From contig CM062386.1 of assembly GCA_031310005.1 (NCBI GenBank), positions 3,100,001 through 3,164,000 of the forward strand: 64,000 nt of DNA, written 5' to 3'. Shown here one piece after another: positions 31,301 through 43,783 of this stretch (positions are counted from its first letter, which is position 1; each line of letters opens with the position of its first letter). The notes beneath the pieces are model-generated. The model ran no database searches. It had not been told where the DNA came from and was given only the letters and a program-made list of their open reading frames with translations. Source of the stretch: Dactylellina haptotyla. Its lineage: Eukaryota; Ascomycota; Orbiliomycetes; Orbiliales; Orbiliaceae. A program made the position numbers and the translations under genes.

Positions 31301-31809
31301 TGTCACAGACCACGAGTCTTGACAGTACAAATACCTGTACCTTGCTTTGCGCTATATTGTTCTGATTTCTACTACCGCACTTTGTATTTACAAATATATA
31401 TTACTCCCAGTATGTTTGATTGCAAAGCCCACCTACCTATTCAGCACCCTGGACTGTGGTATAATACATCTTATAGATTATTGTTCACTATAGATCATAA
31501 ATTATGAACCATGATCCGCTACGATCCACAATCCACCACAAGTGTATTAGACCATCCTTGTATATAAGACTATCCTTAGGACTGATAAAATGTTTCTATT
31601 TTTATCGGTTAACTCAAATACAATTCAATATATTTAGTTATCTTTACTCTATTATTATTATACACTCTAGGCGAACTATCTTCGATACCTCGTAGTCCCA
31701 TACATACTTCTTACTAAGAGACCCAGGTATCCTAGGTAGGAAGAGAGTTTTGCATATCTTAGTATTGCATATTCGTACCGTTACATTGGGTAGCGTACGA
31801 AGTGTAACA
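31301..31809 (+). mobile_element. Solo LTR of family 1, not RIP-mutated, inserted in element C
   Basis: This is a single 509-bp LTR reading TGTCACAGACC...GAAGTGTAACA, flanked by the 5-bp duplication AGATA (31296-31300 and 31810-31814). No internal element sequence accompanies it. A solo LTR normally forms when the two LTRs of a full insertion recombine. It lies in the opposite orientation to C. Its base composition is ordinary, while C on both sides is almost pure A/T, so insertion and recombination came after C was mutated. Two short open frames inside it (31319-31507 and 31504-31695) are not genes. Confidence 0.92.
31561..31568 (+). promoter_or_regulatory. TATA-like box of the solo LTR
   Basis: TATATAAG sits about 260 bp into the LTR, where an LTR promoter is expected ahead of the U3/R boundary. 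The equivalent site in the RIP-mutated LTRs cannot be judged because everything around it is A/T. The promoter role is inferred from motif and position only. Confidence 0.4.
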
Positions 31810-34800
31810 AGATATATTTAAATTATAATTTATATTAATTAAAAATTTGTTTATTATAAACTTACTTAAGTTTTATTGTAAATTATTTAAAATTTTATAA
31901 TTTTAATATTATTATTTTATTAAATTTATAAATAATAATTAAAACTTTATCATAAATAATATTTATAAGAGAATCTTTTAAAAAAAATATTCCTTATATA
32001 AAATTATATAAAATAATTTAAAATAATCTTAATAATATATTATAAAATTATAATTTTTTATAGAATAAATATTGACTAAATTTGTTTCAATAGTATATAT
32101 CATAAATTTTAATATATTATTTGATATATTATTGTATTTAAGATTAAAAATAAAATTTAATTAAAAATTTTTAAATATGTTTAATTTTTAAATATTTATA
32201 AATTAATATATTATAATATTACTTAATAAGTTATTGTTAAAATTTTTAATATAAAAGAAATTTTTAAAGAGAATAAATTTTTTTATTATAAAATAGTTTA
32301 AAATATTAAAATTTTTAATAATATTTTTTATGATAAAATATTTATTATAATTTTGCTTAAAATTATTTATAAACTAATTTTTAAAATATAAAAATGAAAT
32401 TAAAAGTTTTATTAACTAGAATAATTATATATTTTTTTAAAAATAACTTTTTATTAAATTAAATTTTAACCATTAAATCAAATCATCAATTAATAATATT
32501 AACTTTAAAATCTCCTTTTTTATAATATACAATTCTTATATTATATTAACTAATAAATTTTTATTAGTAAACTTATCATTTACTAAAATTTTTTAAAATA
32601 AAAGTAGGTAAGATTTTTATAATCTAAGTATATTATAAAAGTTTTTTATTTAAAAATATATTTTTATATTTTATAAGTTTAAATAATAACCATTATTTTT
32701 TATTATAGATGGGGTATTATAATTTAGTAATATTAAATTTATAAAAAGGTAGGTAATAAAATACCATTTTTAATTAAATTATAGTAATATAGGTTTTAAT
32801 ACAATATTGGAAATATTTATTTTAATTTTGATAAGTAAGTTAAAATCATATAATTTAAAAATAAAAATTAAAAATTTTTTTTTAAATATATTAAAAATAT
32901 ATATTTGATTAGGATTATATTAAAATATATACCAATTTTTATTAGTTTTAAAAGGTGGTAAATATATAACTATATTATTTAATAAATCATCAATAATAAT
33001 TATAAAATTTTAAAAAATTTAAATATCTTTAACATTTTAAAATCAAAGTTATTTTTGAATAATATTAATTTTTTTAAAATTTATTTTGATTTTTTGGTTG
33101 TAATTATAACTTTAAAGAATTTACATTCCATAATTTTAAATTTTGTTTTTTTTAATTTAATTTTGAAATTATATTTGTTTAAGACTTCAAAACAATAATA
33201 ATATGTTATTAATATTTTTTGAGATTTTTGCTATAAACCAATATATTGTTAAAGTAAATAATATATATTTTATCAATATAATTTTTTAATATATGGTTTA
33301 TAAAGGTTTAAAACAATATAAAAGTATTAATTAATTTTATAGGTATAATTAAATATTTAAATAAGTTATAGCGATATTTAAATGTTATTTTCCAAACATT
33401 TTTAAAATAATTTATAAATTATAATAAATGATTATAATATTGAGTTTAATAAAACAAATGGTTTCAATTAATTAATTTAAAAATTTATTGATTTAAGGTA
33501 AATTATTATAATTTTTAATTATGATAATATTAAGATTTTAATAATTAATATAAATTTATAATTTTTATTTTTTTAAAAACAAAAAAGATTAAATATTTTG
33601 CAGGGGATTTTAAAAATAAATATATTTTTTTATAAATTTTTTTAATATATTTTTTAAGTGTTTCAAATTTTTCTTTTATACAAATGTAAATAGGTAAAAA
33701 TTTAAACATAATACCTTTTATAATAATATTTTATAAATAAATTTATTAAATAATAGTAATATATTTATTTTTAATTTTTTAAAAATTTAAATTTATTTTA
33801 ATATCCATTTTAAAATCTTTTAAAAATAAATAATTTTAATAATATTTTTAATTTTAAATCATATTTATTTAAAAATATTAAATTTATTTTAAAAATAATA
33901 ATAAATTTTTTTATTTGAAAAATATTTTATAAGTTATAGATAAACTTTTTTTAATTATTTATAAATTATTTATTAAATTTAATATAGATTTTATTAATAG
34001 TTACAATAAATAAATTTAATTATTTTATTTTAAAAATTTATAATTAAATTATGGTTTTTTAATTAGTTATATTCTAAAATAAAGTCGTTATTAGCGAAAT
34101 TGAGGATATTGATAATTTATTTTTCAAAATGTTTATTAATAATAAAAATAATATTAATTTTGTATTTAATTGTTTTTAAAAGACTTCCTCCAAAAATAAT
34201 AATATTATATATAATATTTTTAAATTATATAAAAAAATTATATTTTTTAATATATTTTTTTAAAATATATATGGTTTTTATTCTACTATTTGCAAAAGTT
34301 TGTGTAAGATTTTTATTAATAGTGTAAAATATTTAAAAATATTATTTTTTAATTTGGTTAAAAATTTTATTAAATTTTTTTTTAATAAAGTTAGAGTTAA
34401 ATAATTTAATATATATTATTATTTAAAATTTTTTTAATTTAAAATATTATATTATTTAATATTATTAAATTTTGTATAATAAAAAGTATCTTTTGTTTTT
34501 TTTTATTTTTAAAAATTGGGTAATATATTTATTATAATTAAAATATTTTATTGATAATTTTAAATATAAAGCCTTAAATTTTTTTTATAATAAAATTATT
34601 ATTTATAATTTAAATAATTTTTATAAATATATAATTTTAAAAATTTCTTCTAATATATTATAAAAATGATATTAATTTATTTTCATATATAATTAATATA
34701 AATATAAAAATTTTATTATAAAAATAATAATTAAAAATTTTAATTTATAAAATTAATATTTCCTTTTTTTTAATTTTTATGATATTAATATTTAGTGTAA

Positions 34801-37570
34801 TATTAATAATATTTGGATTATTTATATATAATTAATATATTTTATAGTCCTATATTAATTTAATTTTATAATAATAAAATATTATAAAATAAATAATTTA
34901 TTAATAAAATTAATAAAAATTCTTTTATTATTTTTTATATATTTATAATTAAAAGCGATTACTTAATTTATATAATTTTAGTATATAAATTTAATTAAAT
35001 CTATATTAGAATATTTATATAATTAATATTGATATATTTTACATAATTCTATATATTGATTAATAAATTGAAACCAATTTCTATTACCAATTTCTATTAT
35101 TATTAATATAAAATGTTAAATAATTATATTTTATAAATCTAATATTAAGTAAAGTAAGTTGTTTGAGGTATTAATTTTCTTAATATTTAAGTATAATTTT
35201 TATTTTTGCAATTTTTATTAATTTTTCCAATATTTAATTTTTAAAAATTTATTTATTAAAAAATTTTATTTTTGATAAATAAATAATATTATTAGTTAAT
35301 AAAAGATTAATAAATCCTTCCTAAATTAATTTTTTATATAATAAATTGATAAAAAAATATTAAATAATTTTGCAATTTTTTTATAAATAAATTTTAGGTT
35401 TATATTAATATGTAGTTTTTAAAATCCATTATAAATAAATTTTTTTTTAAATTTTATATTCTTTTTATAAATTATTTAAAGGATTTTAAATAAATTATAA
35501 ATGTATAGTTTCTTTTAGAAAAAAATTTTCCCATTTAAAATGATATTTTTCTATAGTAAATTTAATATTATTTTTCTGTTAAATATTTTTAGTTTTTAAT
35601 TTTTAAGGAGTATATATTTTAAGTAAGGCGATAAATGGAGTAAAAATTTAAGTTTTTTTTAGTGTAGCTAAAACTTAAGAGATAATAAAATTAATATTAG
35701 TAATATTTCCTTAATTAACTTAGTAAAATGTAATGTTAAATTGTTGTTTTTTTTGTAATTCTTTTTTAAATTATTGATAATCATTTTTATATTTTTTAAT
35801 ATATTCATTATAATTTTTTTAATATTTTTTATAATTATATTGTTTTTATAATGTTTTTTAATTGGCTATTTAAACATTTTTTAATTACTAATTGGTTGAA
35901 TAATTTCGTTTAATATATTTTTTCTTGTTACACTAGTAATACACCAATTTATTAGATTTTAAAAAATAATTTCCTGATTATTAATTTTAATTTTAAATTT
36001 TTTTTAATTTTATAGGAAATGGTTTAAAAATATTTTTTAAAATTTAATTATTTTCATTTCATTATTATTAATTATTTAATTTTTAATAGTTATTTTGAAG
36101 AATATATGAAGGATTACTTTAATTTTAAAGCAGTTGATTTTGATTTATTGTAAGATAATTTTTAGAATTATGAAATAATCGATTTTTTTAATTATTATTA
36201 TAAAATTTAAATTAATTATTTTATTAATTCGGACGATTTTTTTAGGAGTTGGGAAATTAATTATAATTGTTATGGGTTTGTAAGATGTTTATTTTATATT
36301 TACAAAAGTAATTATTGTTAAGTTTTATAATTAAATTTTTAATTGTATAGTATTAAATTTTTAAATTATATATGATTATTTTGATGATTTTTTATTTCTA
36401 TATAGGTTTTAATTTTTTTTTAATATAATAAATTAATTATTTTATTATATATTTGGTTATAAAAGTATAAATGTTAATAATTTAGAAATATTTTCTAATA
36501 AATTTAATTTATTATAAATTTTAAATAATATAAAGAGCTTCTTCAATCTTATTTTAATATTTATAGAGTTGTTTGAATTCTTTAATAAAATATAAATAAT
36601 TAATAAAAGTTTAAACAATATAGTTATTATTAATTTTTTATTTTTATTTTTTTATTTTTTTATATTGTATAAGATAAGAGTTATAGATATGGAAAATAAT
36701 TTTAATAAAAATATAAAAAAATAGATTTTATCCTTATTATTTTTAAATTATTAATATTGAAAATAAAAATAGTAGCGGTTTATTAAATAAATTGATTAAA
36801 TTTATATAATAAACTATTAAATTATTAAAGTTTAATACTTTTATTTTTTTATAATAGGTAAAGAATTGGAGTAGATTAATAAAATTTATTAAAAGATTGT
36901 TAAAAAGATTGTTAAAATTATTAAAATATTCTCTATTATTATTACTAAAATTTTTATTAAAATCTTTTAAATTTTTAAAATTGAAATTAATTTATAATAA
37001 GGTTTATTTTTATTTAGTATAAAATAAAAATAAATCTTATTTAATCTTAATTAAATTTTAAAGTAATTAATATAATTTTTTTAGTTATTTTAAATATATT
37101 TTATATATTTTACAAATTTTAGTAACTATTTAAATCATAATAGCCATTTTTTAAATTTTTTAAAATTTCTATAATTATTTTTAAATTTTATAAATATTTA
37201 TTATTATTTAAAATAATAATTTTAATTAGGCTATTAATAACTTTATTAAATATATATAGTTTTTTTTATATTTGTATAATAATATTAAAATAGATTTTAT
37301 TATTAATAATTAAAATTTTATTTTTATTTTTAAATAGGTTGGTTTAAAGATTAATAAGGGTAAAAGTAATATTTCTTTTTTATTTTTATAAATATAAAAA
37401 TATTTAATTAATTTTGTGAGATTTAATTTTTAATTTATTTATTTAAATATTATATAAATAAAGATAATCATTTTTTTATTTATAATCTTATTCTCTAAAA
37501 TTATAAAATTTTCTAAATTAAAAATATTATTATATATATACTTTTTTAATTAAGAGATAATCAGTTAAAA

Positions 37571-38079
37571 TATTATATTTTATACATTACCTAATATAAT
37601 AATATAAATATATAATATTAAGATATATAAAATTTTCTTTTTATTTAAAATATTTAAATCTCTTAATAAGAAGTATATATAAAATTATAAAGTATTGAAG
37701 ATAGCTCACTTAAAATATATAATAATAATAAAATAAAGATAGTTAAATATTAAATTATATTTAAGTTAATTGATGAAGATAGAAATTATTTTATTAATTT
37801 TAATGATAGTTTTATATATATAATAAATTCCATATTTATTATAGTAGATTTATAATTTTGTACTATAATTTTATAACTCTATATAAGATCCATAAATTTA
37901 CAAATTTAAATTATATTATACTGTAGTATAAATGCTGGAATAAATAGATAAAATTTATAGATAAATATACTAGGAGTAATATATGTTTGTGAATACAAAG
38001 TGCAGTAATAGAACTCAAAATAGTACAGCATAAAGTAAAATACAGGTATTTGTACTGTCAAGACTTATGGTCTGTGACA
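37571..38079 (-). repeat. Right (5') LTR of element C
   Basis: This 509-bp LTR ends GGTCTGTGACA. Roughly the last 100 bases are close to the unmutated solo LTR, while the inner part is AT-mutated. ATTTT follows at 38080-38084. Confidence 0.9.
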
Positions 38080-40330
38080 ATTTTAATTTTTATATTATTT
38101 TTTTATCAAAATAAAAAAATATTATTTTTTTATTTTAAAAATATTTTTTTTAAATCTTTAAATTCTAATAATATTTATATAATTTTTTTAATAATTTTTT
38201 TATTTAAATCTATTTGTTTTTAATTTTTACTAATTTTATAAATTATATAGATAAATCTTTACTTTATAATTTTTTTAAAGATTTTTATATTAATTATAAT
38301 TATTTTTAATATATAATTAAGTTTGATTTCTAACTTTTTTCAATTAATAATAATATTATATTTTTTATATTATAATTTTTTTAAATTAAAATTTTTTATA
38401 ATATTAATAATATTAACTTTAATCATTTTTATAATTTTCAATTTTTATTACAAATTATATTATTTTCTTTATTATTTCCTTTTATTATTAAAATATTTTA
38501 TAATTTTAAAAATTATTTTAGTATATAATAAAAATTATTTTTAATTATAAATTATTAACTTATATATATTTTAATATTTTTATTATTTAAATAGATAATA
38601 ATAAAGATAGGATTTTAAAATAAAAATATAAAATAATTAAAATTTTTATATATAATTTAAATAAAATTTCAATTTTTTTAAAATTTAAATAAGAATATAT
38701 ATTTTAAAATATAAAAAAAATTTATTAATTTTTTTAAAATATCTAAAATTTATAAAATAATAAAATTTTTCTAATTTTCCATATATTATCTTTTATAATT
38801 AGTTTTTTTCTTTTTTCAATTTTTTATTATTGTTAATAATAATTACCTTAATTTATTTATTAAATATTTATTCCATTTATTATCTATATTATTAAATATT
38901 TTTATAAAATTTTTTTTATAAATTTTGGTATTTAGTAAGTTTGGAATCAAACCTATAAATAGTTTTTTCTAACTTTGTATCATTTAAAAAGAATCATAAG
39001 ATAGTAATTTTATTAAATAAATTTTTTTTAAAACATTATCTAATGTAGTATTTTTTTTTTTTACAATTTTTATTATTATAATATATGTAAAAATTTAGGA
39101 ATCTTTTTTAATTTTTTTCTTTTTTATTAAATTATTTTTAAATTTTTTTTACAAATTAATTTATTAATCCTAAGTTATAATATTAATTTTTTTAAATAAT
39201 ATTATTTAAATTATATTTATTAAAGATTTCAATATTTTTTTTATTATTTTATTCTTAATTTATTTTTTTAATTAATATATTTAAAAGTCCCTTGGTTTTC
39301 TTTTTGGTTTTTTAATATTTTTCAATTATTATTTAATTTTTAGTAAAAAATTGTAAAGTTATTAATATTATTTAATAGATTATTACAAATAATTAAAAAT
39401 TCTTTTATTTTTATATAAAGTTTATTATATAAATATGCTATTTATATTATATCATTATAATTAAATTTTTTATAAATTTTTAAATTTAATATAATATAAA
39501 GAAAAAATTGGTTTACTTATTTTAACATTTATAATTTTTTTAATTATTTTAATTAAATTTAAATTTTTAAAAGCTTTTTAAATTAAATCCTAAAATTTTT
39601 ATATATATTCTAATTATAATAATCATTATTTTTATTATACTTATTAAATATAAATTTTTATAAATTATCTTATAAAAAACTAATTATATATAATATTCAT
39701 TTTTAATAAATATTAAATTTAATTTTTTTTTTTTAAACTTATTATTAAGAGTGCTAAAAAAATTTATAAATTAATAAAATTTAATTCTATTAAAAATATT
39801 TAAATCCAAAAATTTAATTTTATTAATAAGTATTATTAAGAATATATTGGATATTTTTATTTAATTAAAAATAGTAAGTAACACCTTTATTTATTTAAAA
39901 GTAAACTTTAAAATAACAATTGGTTTAGCTGTTTTAAAGAATTCTCCTAATACATCTTTTATTCTAATAAATATCTTGTAATGTTAGATTATTAAAATTA
40001 TAAAATAATAAAATATAAAAATTAATATAATAAATATAAAGTAATAAGGTAACAAATAAGATACCACTTAATTTTTACTAAATTTTATGTATATATATTT
40101 TAAACTAATATTTAAATTATTACTTAATTTCTTAAATTACATAATGCCGAAAGTACAGATATAAATACTTATAAATAGAAGCAGATAACAAGTAATTCTA
40201 AACAAGAAAATAACAAATAATTTTAAACAAAAGAGATAACAAATAATTCTAAATAATTAAAATAACTATTTTTTTTAATTTAAAAATAATTTTTTATTTT
40301 AAACATTCCTGCTCTTATATTATTTTTATA
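38080..40330. other. AT-rich RIP-type sequence at the right edge of the isochore
   Basis: This gene-free, A/T-dominated stretch runs from the right duplication of element C (38080-38084) to the change in base composition near 40.3 kb. Open frames such as 38323-38544 encode only I, L, F, Y, K and N and are composition artefacts. No LTR end, terminal inverted repeat or conserved domain is recognised. From about 39.9 kb C and G become slightly more frequent. Confidence 0.5.
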
Positions 40331-41728
40331 TCTTTTCATCAATCTAAAAAAAGATATTAATATTTCCTACTACTATTTTTATAGCTCCCCCTACTTATAT
40401 TATTTCTTAGTATAGTTCATTATGTTGTTTGAGCTTTGTTACATCAGGTATTTTTGAAGTCTTCTCCTCACCAAATTCAATCATTCAAAGAAGCTTGATA
40501 CTGACAAGCTCAAGAATAGTTGATAGGGCGGCTACCATTCTGGTTCCCAACTCTATCTGGCTGATATTTGGTTTAATCAACCTATGCGCCACAAAGCGAC
40601 AGTCGAGAAGGACAAAACAACTTGCGAATACGTAACTAGTAAGATTCTACTAGCGTGGAAGAAGAAAAATACAGCCAAGAATGTACCTGTACTAGTTATT
40701 TCAGCTTGTGACTCGCCTGGTAGAAGCAAAAGCGGTTGGTAGATAGCATAAGACTTGTGACGACAGGGTCCCATTAAGGATGGTATCAAATTTGGACTAC
40801 CGCAGTCTATAATCTAAATTTGGCTTAGAGCTACTATATGCATGGAAGGTATAAGGAGAGGGGGTACCTTTTAGGCTTAGGACAATTTTAATTTATTACT
40901 AACACGGTTAGTTATCCTTAATGTCAATATAGTTTGACCTTCTAAAGATATTTCCATCTACGACCATAGAACGAGGAAAAAAGGGTATCCCGTCCGCTCT
41001 GCCTTACTCAAGCCTCGTATCGATCAAGTAGTAGTATCGTGGGTGACCAGATGCGAATTCTGATTGTTGTAGTTTCTCTTTTGCAAAATCGCTTTTTATT
41101 TTTGAATGTAGAAACCTCCTTTTTTTTTCTTTTTTTTTTTTCGGGTAGTCAAACATTCGCTTACTAATAAATAATGAGATTTGGATTTCAACACACTCGT
41201 TGGGAACGGCAGGTTTGGCTTCAAATTCGGCAGGAGCACAATAACATTGATCACGGTCGACGATGTCAATATTCAAAAGGATGGAATAGTAATATAAGGT
41301 GTATTTGAATACTTATGGCCTTCACTTAATCGAGGATATGGACGGTCCGTGAACGTGGTCTTTGTCGGTGGGGTCGTACGCCACGCTTCGTGCATCGGGC
41401 TGGTTTACAAGACAAAGGAAACTGGAAGTTTGTATTGATCGGGGGGAACGAGTCTGATGAAAATGAATTGGAATGGTTGCGGCAGTCGTGGGAATGGCTT
41501 CCAGCGGATCCGACGGAGTCGAAGCTGCCTCGTTTGGCGTGGCTGTTGGTCCCTGAGGGCGGTGGGGCGAACGATGGATCCCGGCAGGAGCAACCAACCA
41601 CTAAGCACCGAGTCCTTCGGTTACACGAAGCACGCGTTGCACGGATCCGACTTCGCACCTTGTGGCTAAAAACTCTCAATCAAACCAGCAAGATCAAGCA
41701 TATTTCTCCTATACCCAAGCCAATCATC
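40331..41728. other. Transition zone and upstream region of the GGPP synthase gene
   Basis: Base composition rises abruptly to normal between about 40.30 and 40.45 kb. At 40429-40800 short open frames occur on both strands, none recognisable. At 41290-41728 the sequence is open in several frames, including the frame that continues into the GGPP synthase start, but without an in-frame ATG before 41729. I read 41290-41728 as promoter and 5' leader. An upstream coding exon cannot be excluded. A poly-T/C run lies at 41118-41142. Confidence 0.4.
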
Positions 41729-43316
41729 ATGGAGGACTTGACCAAGAAGTTAGAGTCGTTAGATAAACTGGATAACGAACTTTCCAAACCACCCGGGACG
41801 GCATTGCCGCTCAATCCTGTCGGCGCTGTTGCATCAAAACCTACGACAGAATTGGATGACAATATAGACTGGAAATTTGAAAACGAAACCACCAAGGACT
41901 TGTTAGACGCGAAAGTCAGTTTAGCTACTATCATCCTTCTACAGATGCCGCTTTTTGAAAACCTTACCAACTCGGCCCTTAATACATAGCACATCCTCCA
42001 ACCCTACAAATACACCTCGTCTCTTCCATCCAAGAAAGTCCTAAGCATTTTTGTCGACGCATTGAACGTGTGGTTCGATTTACCCGACCCTACTGTCACT
42101 CAAGTCAAGAATATCGGACATTTGCTGCATACCGCCTGCATCATGTACGTACGCATCCACCACCTCACCAAAAGAGAGAGAGAGAGAGAGAAACAACTTC
42201 AATTTACAAAGGAAGAGAACTTCCGCTCACAAGAGATATAGGCTAGACGACATCGAAGATTCCTCACCACTAAGAAGGGGACGAGATGCTGCACACGTAG
42301 TATGCGGTCAAGCTCAAACTATCAATAGCGCAAATTATTTGATAATTTGGGCCGTCGACGAGACAAGAAAGCTGGGGATTGCGAGTTGCTTGGATGATTT
42401 TTTAAGTCAGTTCGTTTCCTACTAACGGTAAAGACGGGGTTGCTAACATTTTTTTTGTTCGCTATAAGGGGAGATGCGCAACTCATTAATAGGGCAGAGT
42501 TATGAGTTTCATTGGAGGGATAAGGGAATATGTCCGTCGAGAGAGGAGTATATGGAGATGGTTGAGAAGAGTTTGTACTTTATATTCCAACTTATAATTA
42601 TCTGATTTGCGTCAAATGCTGAACTAGTCTTTAGAAACCGGTTCTCTCTTCCGTTTCATTGCTAAGCTCTTGACAACTCTTGATCCTCAAAGTCGGTACG
42701 TTATTATCCAGGGTATTCAATACCTGATAATCTCGGTGCTGTCGGCTAAAAAAAATATTTTCCATATCAAGGAACCTGAACTTAGATCGCCTATCCTCCA
42801 TGCTCGGACAATACTTCCAAATTCGCGACGATTACAAAAATCTTACAGATACTACAGTACGTCCCTCCACTCCCCCAGTCAAACTACTTTCGTCTCCAGC
42901 TCCCCCCCCGCAATAAAATTCACCCATATTGGACCAGTTTTATGGATATATTTACTAATACCTACCTGGTGTAGTATACCGAAACAAAGGGATTCTGCGA
43001 AGACCTCGATGAACGCAAATTTTCCTACCTGATCCAACACGCTTGGAATCTTCCATTACCCTCCAGCATGCGCCTGCAAGAGTTATTCAAAAAGAAAGAA
43101 GGTAATGATCAAGATAACAGCATGACTCGAGAAGACAAAGAAGAGATTTTAGCGATTCTGCGAACGCTAGGGAGTTTTCAAGAAGCGGAAGAGAAGATGG
43201 AAGATCTGTTAGAAAGGATTATTGCTGAAGTTAAAAAGATCGAGGAGGCGACTGGAAGGGAGAATAAGGAGTTTAGAGGCCTATTGGAGAAGTTGGCCGG
43301 GAAGACGCTTGGGTAG
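41729..43316 (+). CDS. Geranylgeranyl diphosphate synthase (polyprenyl synthetase family)
   Basis: The predicted product is a cytosolic class I trans-prenyltransferase that extends DMAPP/FPP with IPP to make the C20 precursor of diterpenoids. The seven-exon model is 41729-41914, 41990-42144, 42242-42405, 42469-42570, 42635-42695, 42772-42856 and 42975-43316, giving 364 residues with every junction in frame. The first aspartate-rich motif LDDIED, followed by SSPLRRG, straddles exons 2/3. QTINSANY follows. The second motif is FQIRDDYKNL in exon 6, the usual fungal DDYxNL form. KGFCEDLDERKFSYLIQHA starts near the exon 7 boundary. The C-terminus is a charged helix. The ATG at 41729 is the first in frame and gives a normal-length N-terminus. 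AATAAA lies at 43411. Introns are 63-118 nt with CTAAC-like branch sites. All key residues are present. Whether it serves housekeeping or secondary metabolism cannot be told from sequence alone; the divergence of the N-terminal part favours the latter. Confidence 0.92.
42171..42191 (+). repeat. (AG)n microsatellite in intron 2 of the GGPP synthase gene
   Basis: About ten AG units lie inside the intron 42145-42241. It probably varies in length between strains and has no coding effect. Confidence 0.8.
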
Positions 43317-43783
43317 GAGAGATTTACATACTATGCATCATGTATCTATAAACGTTACAATAGAACACAGATGGGCAGAAAGGACGGATTGTATATTTTA
43401 CAGTGGCAAGAATAAAACCTTTGCTATCCAGAGTGCTGTCTTGTACCCGGTCTACAGTCTCGACAAACCCTCCTTGCAATGGACAGTCTGGTGTACGACG
43501 ACTTGTAAAAACAGACGATAGAAGCCGAAGTCATGATATAAGATGCCAATAATCCGGCCGAGTTAAATTGCTTTCTTCCATCCATAATTGCACTAAGATC
43601 AACCCTACATTTTATTTCCAACAAAGAACGCTCTTCCGATTTCTTATTAGTCTAGTGCATATGATGATGATACTAAAATTAAGAAGTTCAAATTCAACAC
43701 ACGCTTAGTTCAACAGAACACGCTTAGTTCAACAGTAAAAATTTTGAAAGAAACGAACAGATAAATCCAGAAAGAACATCTGA
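43317..43783. other. Convergent 3' intergenic region
   Basis: This 467-bp region lies between the stop codons of the GGPP synthase (+) and NLR (-) genes and must hold both 3' ends. It contains AATAAA at 43411 on the plus strand. It also contains a 19-bp-period tandem duplication (ACGCTTAGTTCAACAG at 43701-43716 and 43720-43735). Nothing else is recognised. Confidence 0.6.

Larger units (their letters stand above)
28921..38079 (-). mobile_element. LTR retrotransposon fossil C (gypsy-like, family 1), carrying a later solo LTR
   Basis: This is a full-length family-1 copy with two LTRs of exactly 509 bp and the duplication ATTTT on both sides (28916-28920 and 38080-38084). After removing the inserted solo LTR and its duplication, about 8.65 kb remain, matching copy B. 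The coding strand is minus: a pyrimidine run at 29431-29446 is the polypurine tract on the minus strand, and the reverse-transcriptase active-site region lies on minus at about 33225-33290. Decay by RIP is heavy but somewhat less complete than in A. It is broken many times and non-coding. The short open frame at 34100-34327 is a by-product of AT richness. Confidence 0.9.

Noticed and set aside
31319-31695. Two overlapping small open frames on the plus strand
   Set aside because: They lie wholly inside the solo LTR and have no protein-like features.
34100-34327. 75-codon frame in element C
   Set aside because: Only I, L, F, Y, K and similar codons, on the strand opposite to the element's genes. 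It is an artefact of AT richness.
38323-38544. 73-codon frame that looks like a membrane protein
   Set aside because: Hydrophobic only because A/T-rich codons encode I, F, L and Y. There is no composition change or start context.
1-40330. CRISPR-like or satellite repeats in the AT block
   Set aside because: The recurring segments are LTRs and internal parts of retrotransposons spaced kilobases apart, with no regular short repeat-spacer array.
41322-41679. Antisense frames of 91 and 117 codons near the GGPP synthase start
   Set aside because: They sit in a GC-rich stretch open in several frames, and no domain or splice signals support them.
41985-41989. Apparent stop interrupting the GGPP synthase gene
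   Set aside because: The TAG belongs to the acceptor of a 75-nt intron (41915-41989). Splicing is in frame and restores the conserved sequence.
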